DNA from: an uncultured Acidobacteriia bacterium
GTDB taxonomy: Bacteria > Acidobacteriota > Terriglobia > Bryobacterales > Bryobacteraceae
Direction of reading: 5' to 3'
Length of the DNA stretch: 39,456 bases
Assembly: GCA_903925015.1 (NCBI GenBank)
Contig: CAIYDY010000304.1
Span: 1 to 39,456, forward strand
In this document: positions 1-8,237 of the stretch, one piece after another
Layout of the letters: each line of letters starts with the position of its first letter
Position numbering within the stretch: position 1 is the first letter of the stretch
Position numbers and translations under genes: made by a program
The notes under the pieces: generated by a model
The model's database searches: none
What the model was told of the DNA's origin: nothing
The model's input: only the letters and a program-made list of their open reading frames with translations

Positions 1-1214
1 GATTCGACAGCGCCACGGGCCTTTTCCAGCATCGCCGCCGTCTCCCGAAGGAAGTTTTGGTGGCGGATGTTGGTGATGAAACCACCTTGCAAATCGGAGT
101 GGCTTGGCACCGACATCGCGCCAAGAATCGCATCGCGGAGCGCTTGAATGCCATCGCCAGTGAGGGCCGAGACGGAAATTTCGCCGGTCTCCGGGGAAAA
201 TGACTCCGAATCGCTTTTGTTCGCAACGAGAATGCATCGGCCAGATTCGCCAGCCAAAAGGCGAAATGATTCGTCCTCGGCGCAGCGCGGCCGGGACGCG
301 TCGACTACAACCAGCGTGATGTCGGCATCCGCCATCGCTTGGCGGCTGCGTTCGATGCCGAGGCGCTCAATCACCTCACCGGTGTCGCGGATGCCCGCGG
401 TATCGACGAGGCGAACAGGGATGCCGTCGATTTCCAAGTGTTCGCTGATCAGATCGCGCGTGGTTCCTGGAATTTCCGTAACGATCGCACGGTCTTGGCC
501 TAACAATCGGTTGAAGAGGCTGCTTTTGCCTGCGTTCGGGCGTCCGACGATAGCCAGCGTGAAGCCGTTGCGCACCAAGTTGCCATAGGCAAAGCTTTCG
601 AGAACGGAACGGGTGGCTCGTATGACAGGGTCGAGGCGACGCAGGATCTCGCTGGACGGGGCGACGCTGATGTCGTCCTCCGCGAAGTCGATTCCGGCTT
701 CGAGCAAGGCGATCAGTTCGATCAACTGGGCCTTGATGGGGGAAAGGAGGCGCGACACCGAGCCCCGTGTCTGCTGAACGGCGATACGGGACTGGTGGAG
801 CGTGGTTGAATCGATCAGTTCGCGGACCGCTTCGGCCTGGGTCAGGTCGATGCGGCCAGTAGCGAACGCCCGCATGGTGAATTCGCCCGGTTCGGCAAGC
901 CGCGCACCAAGCTGGACGGCACGGTCCAAGGCATGCCGCAGGATGGCGGGAGAGCCGTGGCAGGCGATTTCAACAACATCCTCGGAGGTGTAGGACTTCG
1001 GGGAGGCGAAATAGGTGGCGATGACTTCATCGACCAGATTGCCGGAATCGTCCACCAATTCGCCCAAGGTGGCACGACGGGGCTTTGGCACCGACGAAAA
1101 GCGGATCAAGGTTGTGGCGATGCGTAGGGCATCGGTGCCCGAAAGCCGGACGACGCCGATTGCTCCGCGTCCGGGGGGTGTGGAGAGCGCGGCGATAGTG
1201 TCGCGGAGGCGCAT
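1..1214 (-). CDS. mnmE: tRNA uridine-5-carboxymethylaminomethyl(34) GTPase MnmE, C-terminus cut by window edge
   Basis: MnmE works with MnmG in the cytoplasm to modify the wobble uridine of certain tRNAs. The frame stays open from an ATG at 1214 to base 1, giving about 404 of the usual 450 or so residues, so the C-terminal Cys motif lies outside the window. The N-terminal folate-binding domain starts [17 protein letters not shown]. The G domain shows GRPNAGKSS (G1), GTTRD (G2), DTAGIR (G3) and NKSD (G4). It starts 25 bases after khpB on the same strand and is probably the last gene of the rpmH-mnmE block. Family assignment is very secure. Confidence 0.96.
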   Translation of the reverse strand, partial: MRLRDTIAALSTPPGRGAIGVVRLSGTDALRIATTLIRFSSVPKPRRATLGELVDDSGNLVDEVIATYFASPKSYTSEDVVEIACHGSPAILRHALDRAVQLGARLAEPGEFTMRAFATGRIDLTQAEAVRELIDSTTLHQSRIAVQQTRGSVSRLLSPIKAQLIELIALLEAGIDFAEDDISVAPSSEILRRLDPVIRATRSVLESFAYGNLVRNGFTLAIVGRPNAGKSSLFNRLLGQDRAIVTEIPGTTRDLISEHLEIDGIPVRLVDTAGIRDTGEVIERLGIERSRQAMADADITLVVVDASRPRCAEDESFRLLAGESGRCILVANKSDSESFSPETGEISVSALTGDGIQALRDAILGAMSVPSHSDLQGGFITNIRHQNFLRETAAMLEKARGAVE

Positions 1215-1239
1215 GAAAGACGGAACGGGCGCCGACTCG

Positions 1240-1902
1240 TTAGCGGCGCTCGCGGCGGGGACCACGGTCACGGTCGCGGGGACCGCCACGGCCTCGGGGT
1301 CCACGGTCACCAAAAGCCGGCGGGCGCTCCTGGCGGGCACCGCCACTGGCGAAGCCTCCACCGGAATAGGCGGGCACGGGCAGGGCTGGCAGATCCGGAA
1401 TGGCCGGCATGTCGACGGGATAGATGACCACACCGCGCTGTGGGCCACCACCGAAGCTTTCGCTACGGACCAACGGCTCGTTGCGCAGTGCGATATGGAT
1501 CACCCGGCGTTCCCGGCTGTTCATCGGGTTGAACCGGAAATAGTTGCCGCCGGATTTCACCTTGTCGGCTGCGGCAAGGGCGCTGGCGCGAAGCTCTTCG
1601 ATGCGGAGCGCGCGGTAATCGTTGGCGTCGAAGGCGATGCGGGAATGGTCGTCGGAGTGCATCCCGAGCATTTCCTGTGTCACCAGTTCCAAGGCCAGAA
1701 GAAGTTCGGCGCGGTTGGTAAGCAGATAGTCCACATCGCCGCCCTCGAACTTGACCGCGAGATCGGGGTTCTCAAAGTCGGGGTTGGAGTGGTCGCCCAG
1801 CTCCACCTTGAAGGTGAGGTCGAAGCCCGCGTCGGAAATGATTTGCCGGAGGAAGCTCTCGATGCGTGGTCCGGTTTCCTGGATCGAATACTTTCTGGTC
1901 AA
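1240..1902 (-). CDS. khpB: KhpB/Jag RNA-binding protein (KH-R3H) with Arg/Gly-rich tail
   Basis: This is a Jag/KhpB-type RNA-binding protein, a family found after yidC and linked to cell-envelope and RNA control. I place the start at TTG 1902, which overlaps the yidC stop (TTGA) and has AGGAAG about seven bases upstream; the longer open frame above it lies inside yidC. This gives about 220 residues. A KH-like region (residues about 5-75) is followed by an R3H region ending in [15 protein letters not shown]. The last 40 or so residues are rich in Arg, Gly and Asp (for example [14 protein letters not shown]), resembling RGG-type RNA-binding tails. The usual Jag_N domain is not evident. Confidence 0.85.
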   Translation of the reverse strand: MTRKYSIQETGPRIESFLRQIISDAGFDLTFKVELGDHSNPDFENPDLAVKFEGGDVDYLLTNRAELLLALELVTQEMLGMHSDDHSRIAFDANDYRALRIEELRASALAAADKVKSGGNYFRFNPMNSRERRVIHIALRNEPLVRSESFGGGPQRGVVIYPVDMPAIPDLPALPVPAYSGGGFASGGARQERPPAFGDRGPRGRGGPRDRDRGPRRERR

Positions 1903-3647
1903 GAGCGCTTCCTGCCGTCCTTTGCTGTAATTGTCTTTGTTGCGGGCGCAGTAGCCAGCTGCAACGGACCGGAGGTCTTGTTGAAGAACCATTGCTGCGC
2001 GATGCCGACCAAGTTACTGGTTAACCAATATAACACCAGTCCGCTGGAAGCAGGCCAGAACATGAACCCGTACATGAGGGGCATGAACTGCATCATTTTC
2101 TGCTGCGCGGGGTCCCCACCGGTCATCGGCGTCATCTTTTGCATCAAGAAGCTGGACAAAACCATGACCACGGGCAGGATGCGGAACTCGGTGCCCAGAA
2201 TGCGAAGATGTTCGGGCTGGGAAAGATCGGTCACCCAGAGCCAGTTGGCGTTGCGCATTTCCACGGCCACTTGGAGGGTCTTGTAGAAGGCCCACAGGAA
2301 CGGCATCTGGATCAGCATCGGAATACAACCGCCCATGGGGTTGACGCCGTGCTTCTTGTACAAATCCATCATTTCCTGCTGCTTGTTGGCGGCCCTCGGG
2401 TCGCTCATCGCGATGCCCTTGTACTTGTCGTTGATCTTGTTCAGTTCCGGCTGCAGCGACTGCATCTTGCGCATCGACTTCAAGCTGGCCAGGCGCAACG
2501 GGAACGTGGCCAAACTGATGGCCAGAGTCACGAGCATGATGGCCCAGCCGTAGTTGTGGGCGAAGCGCGCGTTGATGAACTGCAGGAGAAGGAAAATCGG
2601 TTTGGCGATGATGCCAAAGGTGCCCCAGTCGATCACATCCTCCAAGCGGGGGTTGACCTTGCGGAGCTCGTCCATTTCCTTGGGGCCCACATAGACGCCG
2701 AACTGGTTGCGTCCACCGGAACCCACCGCGATACCGGGGTAGCCCTCGGGCGTGTTGTTGGCAACTGTCCCGACGTTGTCGTAGAACGTTGTGGTCTGGA
2801 TAGGGGTGCCTTGGGGGGCGAGGAAGACGGCCGTGAAATATTGATCCTCGATGCCGGAGAAGCCCAGCATGCCGTCGTTGCGGCTCGGTCCGCCTTGGGC
2901 GTCCTTGGCCGGCTGGGTGACCAGTTTACCCTTGTCGAGATCGAAACGGATGTTGTCCTGGTGGGCGGAGGCATTGGTGACCCCCATGTCGCCGAAACCG
3001 GCGCGCCACTGCATCAGGTGCGGCAGCGGGGCGGAGCCGAGTTTGACCTCGTCCGCGAATTGGACCAAGTAACCGTCACGGGTAAACGAAAAAGTCTTGT
3101 GGGCGACGGTGTTGCCGTCGGAGAAGCTGTATTCGATGGACAGTCCGTCCGCACTGGGCTTGGCGACCCACAGGGCCTGGTTCAAATTGGTGGAGGGCTG
3201 CTGGGCGCGGAAAACGTAGCTGAACGGGTAGCCGGTCTTGGAGGCACCCACTTGATTGATCAGTTCGAGCGGCTTGCCTGCTGCGTCCTTGTATTTGCGC
3301 AGCGTCCAACTCCGCGCAACGGCTCCGCGGTTCGAGAAAACGATGCGGAAAGCGTTGGTGTCGAGAGTCCACTCGCCTTCCTGTGCGGCGGCGACGGTGC
3401 CAGCCGGCGAGGAATCAACAGCTGCCGCGACGCTCTGGGTAGCAGCGGCGCTGGCGGCCGGGGAAGAATCCTTGTCGCCAGGCTTGTTGGCCTGGGAGAC
3501 GGGTTTGGCCGACTGTGGCGGCTCAAAGCCCAATTTCTTGAACACGTAGGGCGAGCCCGCCAGGATCACGCCCATCAGGACCACGAAGAGGAACATTCGC
3601 AGTTCGTTGGACAATTCTTTGGGCTGCTGCTCGGAAGGTGAACTCAT
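1899..3647 (-). CDS. yidC: Membrane protein insertase YidC
   Basis: YidC inserts and folds inner-membrane proteins, alone or with Sec. The 582-residue length suits the Gram-negative form. An N-terminal anchor (MFLFVVLMGVILAG) is followed by a low-complexity Ala/Ser linker, a large periplasmic domain (about residues 90-340), and a conserved C-terminal membrane core from about residue 355. The core contains FPLRLASLKSMRKMQ with the conserved Arg, KKHGVNPMGGCIPMLIQMPF and a final GLVLYWLTSNLVGIAQQ. The tail is short and basic (DGRKRS). The stop overlaps the khpB TTG start, which suggests translational coupling. It lies 9 bases downstream of yidD. Confidence 0.97.
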   Translation of the reverse strand: MSSPSEQQPKELSNELRMFLFVVLMGVILAGSPYVFKKLGFEPPQSAKPVSQANKPGDKDSSPAASAAATQSVAAAVDSSPAGTVAAAQEGEWTLDTNAFRIVFSNRGAVARSWTLRKYKDAAGKPLELINQVGASKTGYPFSYVFRAQQPSTNLNQALWVAKPSADGLSIEYSFSDGNTVAHKTFSFTRDGYLVQFADEVKLGSAPLPHLMQWRAGFGDMGVTNASAHQDNIRFDLDKGKLVTQPAKDAQGGPSRNDGMLGFSGIEDQYFTAVFLAPQGTPIQTTTFYDNVGTVANNTPEGYPGIAVGSGGRNQFGVYVGPKEMDELRKVNPRLEDVIDWGTFGIIAKPIFLLLQFINARFAHNYGWAIMLVTLAISLATFPLRLASLKSMRKMQSLQPELNKINDKYKGIAMSDPRAANKQQEMMDLYKKHGVNPMGGCIPMLIQMPFLWAFYKTLQVAVEMRNANWLWVTDLSQPEHLRILGTEFRILPVVMVLSSFLMQKMTPMTGGDPAQQKMMQFMPLMYGFMFWPASSGLVLYWLTSNLVGIAQQWFFNKTSGPLQLATAPATKTITAKDGRKRS

Positions 3648-3656
3648 TTTGGATTC

Positions 3657-3977
3657 CTAATGGGCCGAAACGTTGGGAGCCGACTTGCTGAATGCGGTTG
3701 GAACGACGCGCGACGCGGGGGGAACCGGGTCGCAACCGCCTTCGTGCAGTGGATGGCAGCGGGAAAGCCGCTTAAGACCGAGCCAGACACCTTTCGCCGG
3801 CCCGTGGATTACAATTGCCTCGCGCATGTACACCGAGCACGTCGGGTAGAATCGGCAGGCGGATGGAAGCAAGGGGGAAAGAAAACGCTTGTAGAGGTCT
3901 AGGCATCCGGTGAGGACGCGACCGACTGTGGATCCTGGGCTAACTGCTGCGGCGGCGTCGGGGAGGCTTTCGTGCAC
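3657..3977 (-). CDS. yidD: Membrane protein insertion efficiency factor YidD
   Basis: YidD is a small amphipathic membrane-associated factor thought to assist YidC. The core [20 protein letters not shown], then SVYMREAI and a [13 protein letters not shown] ending, is diagnostic and keeps the conserved Cys residues. The start is uncertain. No ATG, GTG or TTG lies just before the core, so the nearest upstream choice is GTG 3977 (about 106 residues, overlapping rnpA by 79 bases). ATG 4025 is the next alternative. Either start adds a non-conserved N-terminal stretch read in another frame of rnpA. Confidence 0.85.
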   Translation of the reverse strand: MHESLPDAAAAVSPGSTVGRVLTGCLDLYKRFLSPLLPSACRFYPTCSVYMREAIVIHGPAKGVWLGLKRLSRCHPLHEGGCDPVPPASRVVPTAFSKSAPNVSAH

Positions 3978-4252
3978 CGTAGAAACAGACGAAGGACCTC
4001 GGCCCGAAGTTCGTCGAACGAGCATTCGAGGGTCTTGCGGCGTGGATTGAATACGATGGACCACTGCGGATTCAGGTTCGCCAATTCCAAGCGGACAGCC
4101 TCCCGCACCCTGCGGCGCAGGCGGTTGCGTACCACGGCCTTGCCGAGCGCCCGCGGCGTCGTAAAGCCGATGTGCGGGTTTTCGGAGCTAGGTTGGACGA
4201 GGTAGAAAGCGGCGAAATAGGGACACGTATGACGTGTCCCATTGTCGTACAC
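3899..4252 (-). CDS. rnpA: Ribonuclease P protein component
   Basis: RnpA binds the RNase P RNA and helps mature tRNA 5' ends. The RNR motif region, [19 protein letters not shown], is clear, and GRALGKAVV-like family sequence precedes it. The listed start is GTG 4252, the first canonical codon in frame. Family-like sequence continues upstream in frame to about 4294 (FPKSVRLLRSSDFRK), where there is no ATG, GTG or TTG before the TGA at 4318-4316. The true start is therefore either non-canonical (CTG 4279 is one option) or hidden by a sequence error. The gene sits between rpmH and yidD and overlaps the yidD start. Confidence 0.9.
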   Translation of the reverse strand: MYDNGTRHTCPYFAAFYLVQPSSENPHIGFTTPRALGKAVVRNRLRRRVREAVRLELANLNPQWSIVFNPRRKTLECSFDELRAEVLRLFLRCTKASPTPPQQLAQDPQSVASSPDA

Positions 4253-4310
4253 TTTGCGGAAATCGCTGGACCGTAGCAGCCGGACACTTTTGGGAAAACC
4301 GGGAACCGGA

Positions 4311-4463
4311 CTACCTCAGTTCCGAACTAACCGTCAACTTCTTGCGGCCCTGCGCGCGGCGGCGCGAGATCACGGCCTGGCCGTCAGCGGTCTTCATGCG
4401 GGTCCGAAAACCGTGCGTCTTGGCGCGGCGACGGTTGTTCGGCTGGAAAGTACGTTTGGGCAT
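4311..4463 (-). CDS. rpmH: 50S ribosomal protein L34
   Basis: L34 is a small, very basic protein of the large ribosomal subunit. The 50-residue product begins [19 protein letters not shown] and continues [20 protein letters not shown], the family signature. The gene is too short for many ORF lists but unmistakable. AGAGGA sits just upstream of the ATG as a ribosome binding site. It heads the rpmH-rnpA-yidD-yidC-khpB-mnmE block. dnaA, its common divergent partner, is absent here; a VanZ-like gene ends 30 bases upstream. Confidence 0.97.
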   Translation of the reverse strand: MPKRTFQPNNRRRAKTHGFRTRMKTADGQAVISRRRAQGRKKLTVSSELR

Positions 4464-4474
4464 TGTTCCTCTTA

Positions 4475-4480
4475 ATTATA
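4475..4480 (-). promoter_or_regulatory. Possible -10 box for rpmH
   Basis: A perfect TATAAT hexamer reads on the minus strand 11 bases before the rpmH ATG, in the 30-base gap after the VanZ-like gene. No good -35 box is seen at the right distance. If used, the leader would be only a few bases long and would barely keep the AGAGGA site. Confidence 0.4.
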
Positions 4481-4493
4481 CATCAAAGCGCCC

Positions 4494-5630
4494 TCATGGA
4501 GCGTGGTCCGGCTGAATCGCCGGACGCACCGCAGCGAGTCGACCAAGGCCGAACGCGATCAGGAGTGCGAGGACGGGATCTGTGACTTCCGGGACGTGGC
4601 CGGGAAGCCACATTTGGAGAATCTCGATTAAGATTAGCACAGAACAGACGATTACGGAAGAGGCTGCGAAGCTTCTCCCGTGGTGGCGGAAGAGCCAGAT
4701 TGCCGTGCCGTAGAGGAAACTCTTCTCGAAGAGGATGCGGATGCCGGTTTCCCACTCCATGTCCAGGAAGCCGCCGAACGGAATCCAGGAGAAGGCGTGG
4801 AACCCGGCGGGATGGAAGGGCGCGAGGCCACGGAAAAGAAGTAGTCCGATGAAGATTGGACCGGCGAGGCGGGTTGTCGGGGCCAAGTGGAACAGGAGGG
4901 TCCCGGCGCATGCTCCAAGGAAGAGTGCCATGCTCGGCTGACGGGTCACCACCAGGAACTGCAGCGGGACCAAGATGATGGAGTAGCGCAGCAGTTTACG
5001 AGCGGGGATCATGGCGGCGGCCAGGAGTTGGCCTACGGCGTACCAAGTGGCGGCAGCCACCAGGAAGGACACGGGTTCCGGGAGCGTTGTCGCAAACCGG
5101 AGAAATTTGGCGCGGTAGACACCCAGCCACATCACGGGGAAAAGCGGGAACAGCACGGATGCAAGCCAGCAAAGCAGCAGCCCGAGTGCCTGCCGGTCCG
5201 GCCCCCGGTGCAGGTACTTGCCGGCATCCAGACGTGTGGCGAAACCTTCGAACGCCAACCCCAGACCCACGCCGAGAATCGTGCCAAGCATGTTGTCCAG
5301 CAAGTCGAACCCGCTGCAGGCCCGGCCCGGCACGAATAGCTGCGCCATCTCGATGGTTGCCGAAAGTGTGGTGCCGATCAGGACCGGAAATAGCAGGGAC
5401 GCGAGCCGACCCCGGCGCAGGAAGACGAGATGTCCGGCCATTCCGACCGGAACGTAGAGAGCCAGATTAATGATGACGTCCGCAAGGAAGCGGCGAGTGA
5501 ATTCGGCATCCCATGAGTGCAGAAGGATCCACAGCGCGTTTGCGGGCAGGGTGACATCGGCAAAACGCCACGGGTAGAGGGACCCGTAGAGGATCAGAAA
5601 AACGATTGCCGCGAGGATCGGGAACAGAAT
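4494..5630 (-). CDS. Double VanZ-like domain membrane protein, non-canonical start
   Basis: This is a polytopic membrane protein with two VanZ-type modules. The first includes LFPILAAIVFLILYGSLYPW and NLALYVPVGMAGHL; the second, FSWIPFGGFLDMEWETGIRI, with further hydrophobic helices between and after. VanZ-like proteins are often near envelope genes, and their biochemical role is poorly known. The first canonical start is ATG 5441, but that would discard the first transmembrane segments. The open, family-like sequence runs back to the codons ATT 5630 and CTG 5627, directly after and in the same frame as the TAA of the upstream protease gene. Start choice is therefore inferred. Confidence 0.75.
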   Translation of the reverse strand: MLFPILAAIVFLILYGSLYPWRFADVTLPANALWILLHSWDAEFTRRFLADVIINLALYVPVGMAGHLVFLRRGRLASLLFPVLIGTTLSATIEMAQLFVPGRACSGFDLLDNMLGTILGVGLGLAFEGFATRLDAGKYLHRGPDRQALGLLLCWLASVLFPLFPVMWLGVYRAKFLRFATTLPEPVSFLVAAATWYAVGQLLAAAMIPARKLLRYSIILVPLQFLVVTRQPSMALFLGACAGTLLFHLAPTTRLAGPIFIGLLLFRGLAPFHPAGFHAFSWIPFGGFLDMEWETGIRILFEKSFLYGTAIWLFRHHGRSFAASSVIVCSVLILIEILQMWLPGHVPEVTDPVLALLIAFGLGRLAAVRPAIQPDHAP

Positions 5631-5636
5631 TCGATT

Positions 5637-6086
5637 TTAGCGCTCGGCAGGTCGGGTGAGGCGCAGGTCGCGGTCGTACGTTGCGCCATGCTCCGAAACT
5701 GTGTAGGTGGCCACTTGTTCCGCGGATTCATTGAGTGGTTGACCTTCATATTCCACCCATGCGTGCCCCTCCATTTTCCCATCCCGGCTTCTGAAGCCGA
5801 CTTGGACGCGAGTTCCCAGATTTCGACGCCGGAGTATCGCCCATAGGGCGAGCGACCGGGCGAGACAGTTGTCGCGCGGGCGGGTGTTACGCAGGAAGAT
5901 AGCTTGGGATTTGCGGACGGCTGAGATCAGCGTGGCCACGTCGACATCCCCGAGGAGCACGGCGGGCTCGCTCCATTCCCGGAGGAATCGCTGGGTTCGG
6001 GCAACGCCGAGGAGACGGAATGCGATGGAAACCGCTGGAGTCAGGGCGAAGGTCCACAGCGCCAAACTGCGTGCTGTCGGGTCCAA
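5637..6086 (-). CDS. Lasso peptide biosynthesis B2-like transglutaminase-fold protease
   Basis: The 149-residue protein resembles the B2 leader peptidase family (PF13471 type) of lasso peptide pathways. A Cys-containing motif, NCLARSLALWAILRRRNLG, is followed about 40 residues later by the His motif GHAWVEYEGQPLNES, consistent with a papain/transglutaminase-fold Cys-His pair. Length is normal for the family. The start is TTG 6086 without a strong ribosome binding site. It runs divergent from the gene at 6149 and is immediately followed, in the same frame, by the VanZ-like gene. No cyclase, RRE protein or precursor is visible nearby, so a role outside lasso biosynthesis, such as surface polymer processing, is equally possible. 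Confidence 0.75.
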   Translation of the reverse strand: MDPTARSLALWTFALTPAVSIAFRLLGVARTQRFLREWSEPAVLLGDVDVATLISAVRKSQAIFLRNTRPRDNCLARSLALWAILRRRNLGTRVQVGFRSRDGKMEGHAWVEYEGQPLNESAEQVATYTVSEHGATYDRDLRLTRPAER

Positions 6087-6148
6087 GGTGCGGATAGTCC
6101 CGAATTTTCTAACAGTTGACCGAATGATAAACTCAGTGTGACACGGAA

Positions 6149-6556
6149 ATGTGGACCATCATGATGGGCGCTTGTCTGGTCTGCTGGGTGCTTGCGCACT
6201 TCCAGCTGGATGCATGGCCCTTCACAAGGTACCCGATGTTTTCCGGGCGAACGCCGCCGGAAGATGCCCGCGTCGTGAGAATCCGGTTGGTTTTGCACGA
6301 CGGGACATCGCGATGGTGGGCCCCGAAATCCCACCGGTACGCGGATGCAATCGGCAGCAGACTGCAAAATCTGGAACCCGGGATGGCTTTGTGGGCTGCG
6401 GCGGAGGTCCTACGGTTGATCGCACATGACGAAGGTGGCACCGGCCGGTACCGGGCGATCTCAATCGTGGAACGACGCTGGGAGAACGGTTCCGTTCGCG
6501 ACCGTGAGCTGTCATCCATTCCTGTCCCGAGGCCGACCGTCCCGAGGCCGAAATGA
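6149..6556 (+). CDS. Small membrane-anchored protein of unknown function
   Basis: The 135-residue product starts with a single hydrophobic helix (MMGACLVCWVLAHF) followed by LDAWPFTRYPMFSG and a soluble basic domain. I do not recognise a catalytic family. The tryptophan/proline motif after the helix resembles small partner proteins seen beside HTTM-like genes, but this is from memory. Its stop overlaps the ATG of the next gene (ATGA), so the two are translationally coupled and probably work together. It begins 62 bases from the divergent B2-like gene, and this short gap should hold both promoters. Confidence 0.75.
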   Translation: MWTIMMGACLVCWVLAHFQLDAWPFTRYPMFSGRTPPEDARVVRIRLVLHDGTSRWWAPKSHRYADAIGSRLQNLEPGMALWAAAEVLRLIAHDEGGTGRYRAISIVERRWENGSVRDRELSSIPVPRPTVPRPK

Positions 6557-7311
6557 TGGCGTCCGGCGCAGTCGAGGTATTCCGTACCCTCTATTGCGGC
6601 ACTCTGGCCACGCAGGTAGCATTTCGATTCCAGGCACAATCGGCCTTCTTCCGTTCCGAGCCCTCGAGAATCTATGGCGGGATGCCCAAACTGTTGGGAC
6701 TCGCGCGGCTCCAGCGTCCGGGATACACGCAGTTCCAACTCGCGGGCGTGGCATTCGCACTGGGGTTGGCCGCAGCTGCTTTGGGGATTGCTCCGAAAGT
6801 TGGCCTGGGCGTGGCGCTTCTGGCATTCTTCATCTACTTCCCGCCGATACTTGGCCTCGGATCAGTCATGCGGAAAGCGAATCTGGTGCCATTGGTGCTG
6901 GGGATTCTGTTGCTGGCACCCTCGAACCAGCTGCTTGGGGTGCAGATCGCGGTCGCGGCGGTGTATTTTTCGGCCGGAATTGCCAAGCTCCAGGTTTCGG
7001 GGTGGCGGTGGATGGACGGGGTTGCGCTCCAAGGGTATTTCGTCACTGCGTACATGTGGCATGAGCGGCCTCTGGCGCTTTGGCTTTCGAGGTCACGCAG
7101 CTTGTGCGCATTGCTGAGCACGGTGGTGCTGATTTGGGAGCTGACATTCCCGGTCGCCATCTTTTTCCCCTCGATGGTATGGGTTTGGGTGGTGGTGGGG
7201 GTTGGATTCCACTTGGCGACGTCGCTTCTGATGCGAATCCACTACTGGGTCTACTTTGGACCTGTGTATTTCGTTTTCGTGGCACCATGGGTGGCGCAGT
7301 GCGTAGCTTAG
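6553..7311 (+). CDS. HTTM-like polytopic membrane protein
   Basis: The 252-residue protein has several hydrophobic helices. It resembles the membrane domain of HTTM / vitamin K-dependent carboxylase-like proteins: YFSAGIAKLQVSGWRWMDG in the middle and WELTFPVAIFFP, then GVGFHLATSLLMRIHYW near the end, with the family-typical His. The substrate is unknown. It is coupled by a 4-base overlap to the anchored protein before it and lies just ahead of the sulfotransferase. This suggests a unit acting on a membrane or surface product. DoxX-type proteins were considered, but the His-containing C-terminal pattern fits HTTM better. Confidence 0.65.
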   Translation: MMASGAVEVFRTLYCGTLATQVAFRFQAQSAFFRSEPSRIYGGMPKLLGLARLQRPGYTQFQLAGVAFALGLAAAALGIAPKVGLGVALLAFFIYFPPILGLGSVMRKANLVPLVLGILLLAPSNQLLGVQIAVAAVYFSAGIAKLQVSGWRWMDGVALQGYFVTAYMWHERPLALWLSRSRSLCALLSTVVLIWELTFPVAIFFPSMVWVWVVVGVGFHLATSLLMRIHYWVYFGPVYFVFVAPWVAQCVA

Positions 7312-7319
7312 ATCCATGC

Positions 7320-8237
7320 ATGATTCCAGTGGGCTTGGAACCGGAGCCGGATGGTACCGTACTGGTGCACTGGGAGGACCTTGGGTCATACCACTGCTAC
7401 CACGGATTCTTCGATGACGGCCTCGCGATGCTGCAGGCTCTGGTAAAGGGCCACCTTCCCGGCATGCAGACGCCATTGGCGGATTTGCCCCCGCTCCCGC
7501 CCGAACAATGCGTCTCGCCGACCGGGTTGATCTTCCATTCTGCTCGGTGCGGCTCCACGCTGCTCGCCAAGGTGCTCGCAAGATCGCGGAAAAACATCGT
7601 GGTGGGGGAGGCCGACGTCCACAACACCTTTTGGAGGCTAGTGGAAGGTCGGGGAGCCGGTGAAATCGAACTTTTCCGCCGACTGGTGCTGGCGATGGGG
7701 CGGAGGCGGTTGCCCGGTTACAGTGGCCACATCGTGAAGTTCACTTCGCACAACGTGATGCGGTTCCGGTCCATTCGGGAGGCTTTTCCCCATACTCCTG
7801 CGCTGTTTCTCTTCCGGGATCCCCAGGCGACGCTGGATTCCTACCATCGGGGCCTACCTGGCTGGATGGGAAAGGACTGCGGCGACGGCCTGCGGTGGCA
7901 CACACCGGAGGCTGCGGTGGAGGACTTTTGGGAAGCCGCCCTAGCCATCAGGGAGCCCGGTTTGAGGATGCTCGACTATTCCAACCTGACCCCGGCCAGC
8001 GTGCCAAGCATACTGGAATGGTTCGGCCAGAAGCCCGATTCGACTGAACTACGCCAGATGCGGACGGAGTTCGGCTGGAATTCGAAGAGCCGGGTGCCAA
8101 AACCATTCGTCCGGGAGGTTCGGGCGAGGCTGGGCACCGTGTCGCCAAGGCTGGCGGAACTCTACACCGCGTTGCGGGCTCGCGAAGCTGCGGATTGGCC
8201 GGAGCTTTCGAGCAACTCCGAAAGAAAATCAACATAG
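7320..8237 (+). CDS. Sulfotransferase-family protein
   Basis: This is a probable PAPS-dependent sulfotransferase. The 5'-phosphosulfate-binding loop is seen in GLIFHSARCGSTLLAKVLAR, near residue 65, and ALFLFRDPQATLDSYHRG fits the 3'-phosphate region. The N-terminal part (MIPVGLEPEPDGTVLVHWED) is a conserved extension of some bacterial forms. I start at ATG 7320, just after the HTTM-like gene; ATG 7287, overlapping that gene, is the alternative. The acceptor is unknown. The 3' end overlaps the convergent glycosyltransferase by 76 bases, an unusually long tail-to-tail overlap. Confidence 0.82.
   Translation: MIPVGLEPEPDGTVLVHWEDLGSYHCYHGFFDDGLAMLQALVKGHLPGMQTPLADLPPLPPEQCVSPTGLIFHSARCGSTLLAKVLARSRKNIVVGEADVHNTFWRLVEGRGAGEIELFRRLVLAMGRRRLPGYSGHIVKFTSHNVMRFRSIREAFPHTPALFLFRDPQATLDSYHRGLPGWMGKDCGDGLRWHTPEAAVEDFWEAALAIREPGLRMLDYSNLTPASVPSILEWFGQKPDSTELRQMRTEFGWNSKSRVPKPFVREVRARLGTVSPRLAELYTALRAREAADWPELSSNSERKST

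Noticed and set aside
2139-3641. Long plus-strand frame of 500 codons opposite yidC
   Set aside because: High-GC shadow of yidC; His/Val/Gly-rich with no domain, whereas yidC is clearly the real gene.
4464-4493. Possible origin of replication next to rpmH
   Set aside because: The gap is only 30 bases, with no DnaA boxes and no dnaA gene.
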